Program-made: the position numbers and the translations under genes
Shown here: positions 6,364 to 7,840 of the stretch, piece by piece
Position numbering within the stretch: the stretch's first letter is position 1
Layout: every line of letters starts with the position of its first letter
The notes under the pieces: generated by a model
Seen by the model: only the letters and a program-made list of their open reading frames with translations
Told to the model about the DNA's origin: nothing
Databases searched by the model: none
Assembly (NCBI GenBank): GCA_947458985.1
Contig: CANHBA010000098.1
Span: forward strand, 1-7,840
Direction of reading: 5' to 3'
DNA length: 7,840 nucleotides
DNA from: Flavobacteriales bacterium
Lineage (GTDB): Bacteria > Bacteroidota > Bacteroidia > Flavobacteriales_D > Crocinitomicaceae

Positions 6364-7729
6364 CGAAAGCAAAAATAGGTTTACGGGTTTTCCAAGCCCC
6401 TTTTGTAAAGTCTGGAATATCTTGAGGAGCGCCATTTTGGGCAACAGACTTTTCACTGAGCGGCGTAACGGCATACCAAGCAGCTAGGTCATAGACATCT
6501 AAAGGAAACGGCTTGTTTTGTTTGATGCATTCTATAAATGCGTTGTCTACGAAGTAATCCATACCCCCATGGCCCGAACTTTCAGCAGCTGCTGCGTTTT
6601 GCTTCCAGAGCGGATGATCATATTGCTCCAGCCATTTTTGACTGTTGTCCCAGCGGTGCGAATGCTTCATGGCACCTTCAAAGTAGATGTGACCTTGTTC
6701 GGGGTCGCCCCAACCAAAGTCTTGCCAAATGCCTTTTGTGCCCTGAACCCGAAAGCCCAGGTTGTAAGGGCGCTGCAGACTGGTATCGTGAGTAAGTATA
6801 ATGGTTTCGCCATTCGCACATTGCAAATGGGTGGTCACGACGTCACCTTGTTTGAATTCAATTTTAGAATTGGGATGCGCCTCGCCTCCTTTTGGATGTT
6901 CGACGATATAATTGTGCAAACCCCTGGCTTTACTAGAGAAAGTGCTCAGGCGCACCAAGCGATTGCCACGGTTGAGGTCGAGCATGGTAGCAACAGGGCC
7001 CAAGCCATGCGTTGGATAAAGCTCGCCATTGCGGTTGAGGTAATGGTTGGTGCGCCAAGCGGCTTCGCTGTAGCCTTTGTCGCCGAATTCAACACCAGAA
7101 TTGTAGGCGCTTTTACCGTCGTTGAACAACACCCCGCGGAGGTCGTGCTCGTAGCCACCTTGCGCATGTACAATTTCGCCGAACATGCCTTGGCGCACCA
7201 TGTTTAAAATGGCCATGACATCGCGGCGGTAACATACGTTTTCCAAAGGCATAATGGGCACTTTGGTTTGCTCAGAGGTTTTGACATAAGCCCAGCAATC
7301 TTCGAGTTTCAGCGCACCGCCAACTTCCATCCCGACAATTTTACCCGCTTTCATGGCTGCAATACCATGCGGCAAATGCCACTCCCATGGAGAACTCACA
7401 AATACGGCATCTATGTCTGCTCTGGCTAGTAAATTGAGGTAATCATCCGGGCCATTCTGATACACTGCAGGTACAGGGCGGCCGGCTTTTTCAATTAAAG
7501 CCAACGCATCCTTGATCATGCGCGGGTCTGGATCGGCAAGCGCTATGATGTCTACATCGGAACGCTTGAGCATTTCCTCAATGTGGGTTTGTCCTCTAAA
7601 ACCGGTGGCAATAAAGCCCAAGCGAACGCGACTTTTTGTGCCCGAATCAAAGGAGAGTACTTGTTGCGGAAGCAATAAAGCACCTGCACCTACCACACTC
7701 GTTTTCTGGATAAAATCTCTTCTTTTCAA
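6350..7729 (-). CDS. GH109 family protein, probable alpha-N-acetylgalactosaminidase, Tat-exported
   Basis: A 459-residue Gfo/Idh/MocA-fold protein of glycoside hydrolase family 109, whose members use tightly bound NAD+ to cleave N-acetylgalactosaminides by an oxidation-elimination route. The N-terminus KRRDFIQKTSVVGAGALLLP is a twin-arginine signal with no lipobox Cys, so the protein should be folded with NAD+ and then exported. The Rossmann glycines are in LGFIATGFRG (37-46), and MEVGGAL (134-140) is the Gfo/Idh/MocA signature region. Glu163 (PLENVCYRRD), Tyr193 (GGYEHDLR), and Tyr238 and His241 (YPTHGLGP) line up, with a constant offset of 13-14, with active-site residues I recall for the Elizabethkingia enzyme (Glu149, Tyr179, Tyr225, His228). 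SGHGGMDYFV and PLDVYDLAAWY are further family motifs. The start is TTG at 7729; no ATG or GTG lies between the upstream in-frame stop (7786) and it. It leads an operon with a nucleotidyltransferase and a kinase. Linkage (alpha or beta) and exact sugar are not certain. Confidence 0.85.
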   Translation of the reverse strand: MKRRDFIQKTSVVGAGALLLPQQVLSFDSGTKSRVRLGFIATGFRGQTHIEEMLKRSDVDIIALADPDPRMIKDALALIEKAGRPVPAVYQNGPDDYLNLLARADIDAVFVSSPWEWHLPHGIAAMKAGKIVGMEVGGALKLEDCWAYVKTSEQTKVPIMPLENVCYRRDVMAILNMVRQGMFGEIVHAQGGYEHDLRGVLFNDGKSAYNSGVEFGDKGYSEAAWRTNHYLNRNGELYPTHGLGPVATMLDLNRGNRLVRLSTFSSKARGLHNYIVEHPKGGEAHPNSKIEFKQGDVVTTHLQCANGETIILTHDTSLQRPYNLGFRVQGTKGIWQDFGWGDPEQGHIYFEGAMKHSHRWDNSQKWLEQYDHPLWKQNAAAAESSGHGGMDYFVDNAFIECIKQNKPFPLDVYDLAAWYAVTPLSEKSVAQNGAPQDIPDFTKGAWKTRKPIFAFDANY

Positions 7730-7748
7730 GTTTTTTTTCTTGAAAGAT

Positions 7749-7776
7749 AAAAAAAAGCCACCTTTTACAGTGGCTT
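7749..7776 (-). terminator. Intrinsic (Rho-independent) terminator just before the GH109 gene
   Basis: On the - strand the arms AAGCCACT (7776-7769) and GGTGGCTT (7762-7755) form an 8-pair stem (one T-G wobble) around a six-base loop, GTAAAA. Eight T bases (7756-7749) follow, the first two of them shared with the stem. On the + strand no T-tract follows the stem, so it works only leftward. It ends about 20 bases before the TTG start of the GH109 gene. It may end the transcript of an upstream - strand gene or act as a leader attenuator. Confidence 0.85.
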
Positions 7777-7796
7777 CAGTCGTTTAAAAAATCACA

Positions 7797-7804
7797 CAAA
7801 CCTA
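7797..7804 (-). promoter_or_regulatory. Possible Bacteroidota -7 promoter element
   Basis: The - strand reads TAGGTTTG, a full match to the TAnnTTTG -7 consensus known from Bacteroidota sigma factor promoters. No TTTG or TTG -33 element is seen at the expected distance upstream. If used, transcription would start near 7790 and the terminator hairpin would lie inside a leader of about 60 bases. The same bases may simply be the stop codon region of an upstream gene. A second weak candidate, TATCTTTC (7749-7742), would give a leader of only a few bases. Confidence 0.25.
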
Positions 7805-7840
7805 CTTTGAAAAATCTAAATTATAGGTAATTGCAGTCCA
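7802..7840 (-). CDS. Possible last codons of an upstream gene (fragment)
   Basis: One - strand frame is open from the window edge and ends with TAG at 7804-7802, giving WTAITYNLDFSK. The other two - strand frames close sooner. The terminator begins 25 bases after this stop, which is normal spacing for a gene end. Twelve codons are too few to identify a family or to exclude chance; the alternating hydrophobic pattern would fit a beta-strand. Confidence 0.3.
   Translation of the reverse strand, partial: WTAITYNLDFSK

Noticed and set aside
6364..6474. Longer nucleotidyltransferase starting at ATG 6474
   Set aside because: It would add 37 residues before the nucleotide-binding glycine loop and lie 125 bases inside the GH109 gene. 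ATG 6363 gives the normal family N-terminus.
6518..7207. 229-codon open frame on the + strand
   Set aside because: It lies fully antisense to the well-supported GH109 gene and shows no domain or family motif; it is a shadow of that coding frame.
6350..7729. Ordinary Gfo/Idh/MocA sugar dehydrogenase
   Set aside because: The fold is the same, but the Tat signal and the Glu163, Tyr193, Tyr238/His241 set and flanking motifs match the GH109 hydrolases.
7755..7776. Terminator acting on the + strand
   Set aside because: The hairpin is symmetric, but on the + strand it is followed by CAGTCG rather than a T-tract.

Overview
The window looks like chromosomal DNA of a Gram-negative bacterium of the Bacteroidota. 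The evidence is a very long SecA with a large insertion after the DEVD motif, a DUF2520 Rossmann gene paired with a KdsC-type phosphatase, a Tat-exported GH109-family protein, and a general lack of Shine-Dalgarno sequences. A Saprospiria, Chitinophagia or Cytophagia-like member is my guess only.

Left half, + strand (1-4545). A secA gene enters from outside the window and ends at 3275. The next gene starts on the very next base (TAAATG). It is a Rossmann/DUF2520 gene (3276-4034) broken by one in-frame TAA at 3678-3680. Its end overlaps the start of kdsC (4027-4545) by 8 bases. The three genes look like one transcription unit with envelope-related jobs: protein export, an unknown NAD(P)-fold protein, and Kdo synthesis for LPS.

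Right half, - strand (7729 down to 4520). Three genes overlap by 14 and 10 bases and so look translationally coupled. In order of transcription they are a Tat-exported GH109-type protein (NAD-dependent glycosidase family, best-known activity alpha-N-acetylgalactosaminidase), a sugar-1-phosphate nucleotidyltransferase, and an APH-fold kinase of the N-acetylhexosamine 1-kinase type. Together they suggest a GalNAc salvage route: release of GalNAc outside the cytoplasm, 1-phosphorylation, then conversion to a nucleotide sugar. The substrate is inferred from gene context and not proven.

The two units converge and their last genes overlap tail to tail by 26 bases (4520-4545), with no terminator visible between them. 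At the right edge, a strong intrinsic terminator on the - strand (7749-7776) lies only about 20 bases before the TTG start of the GH109 gene. It either ends an upstream gene, whose last codons may be visible at 7802-7840, or acts as an attenuator for the sugar operon.

No RNA genes, CRISPR arrays, insertion sequences or large repeats were seen. The only non-coding stretch is about 70-110 bases at the right edge.
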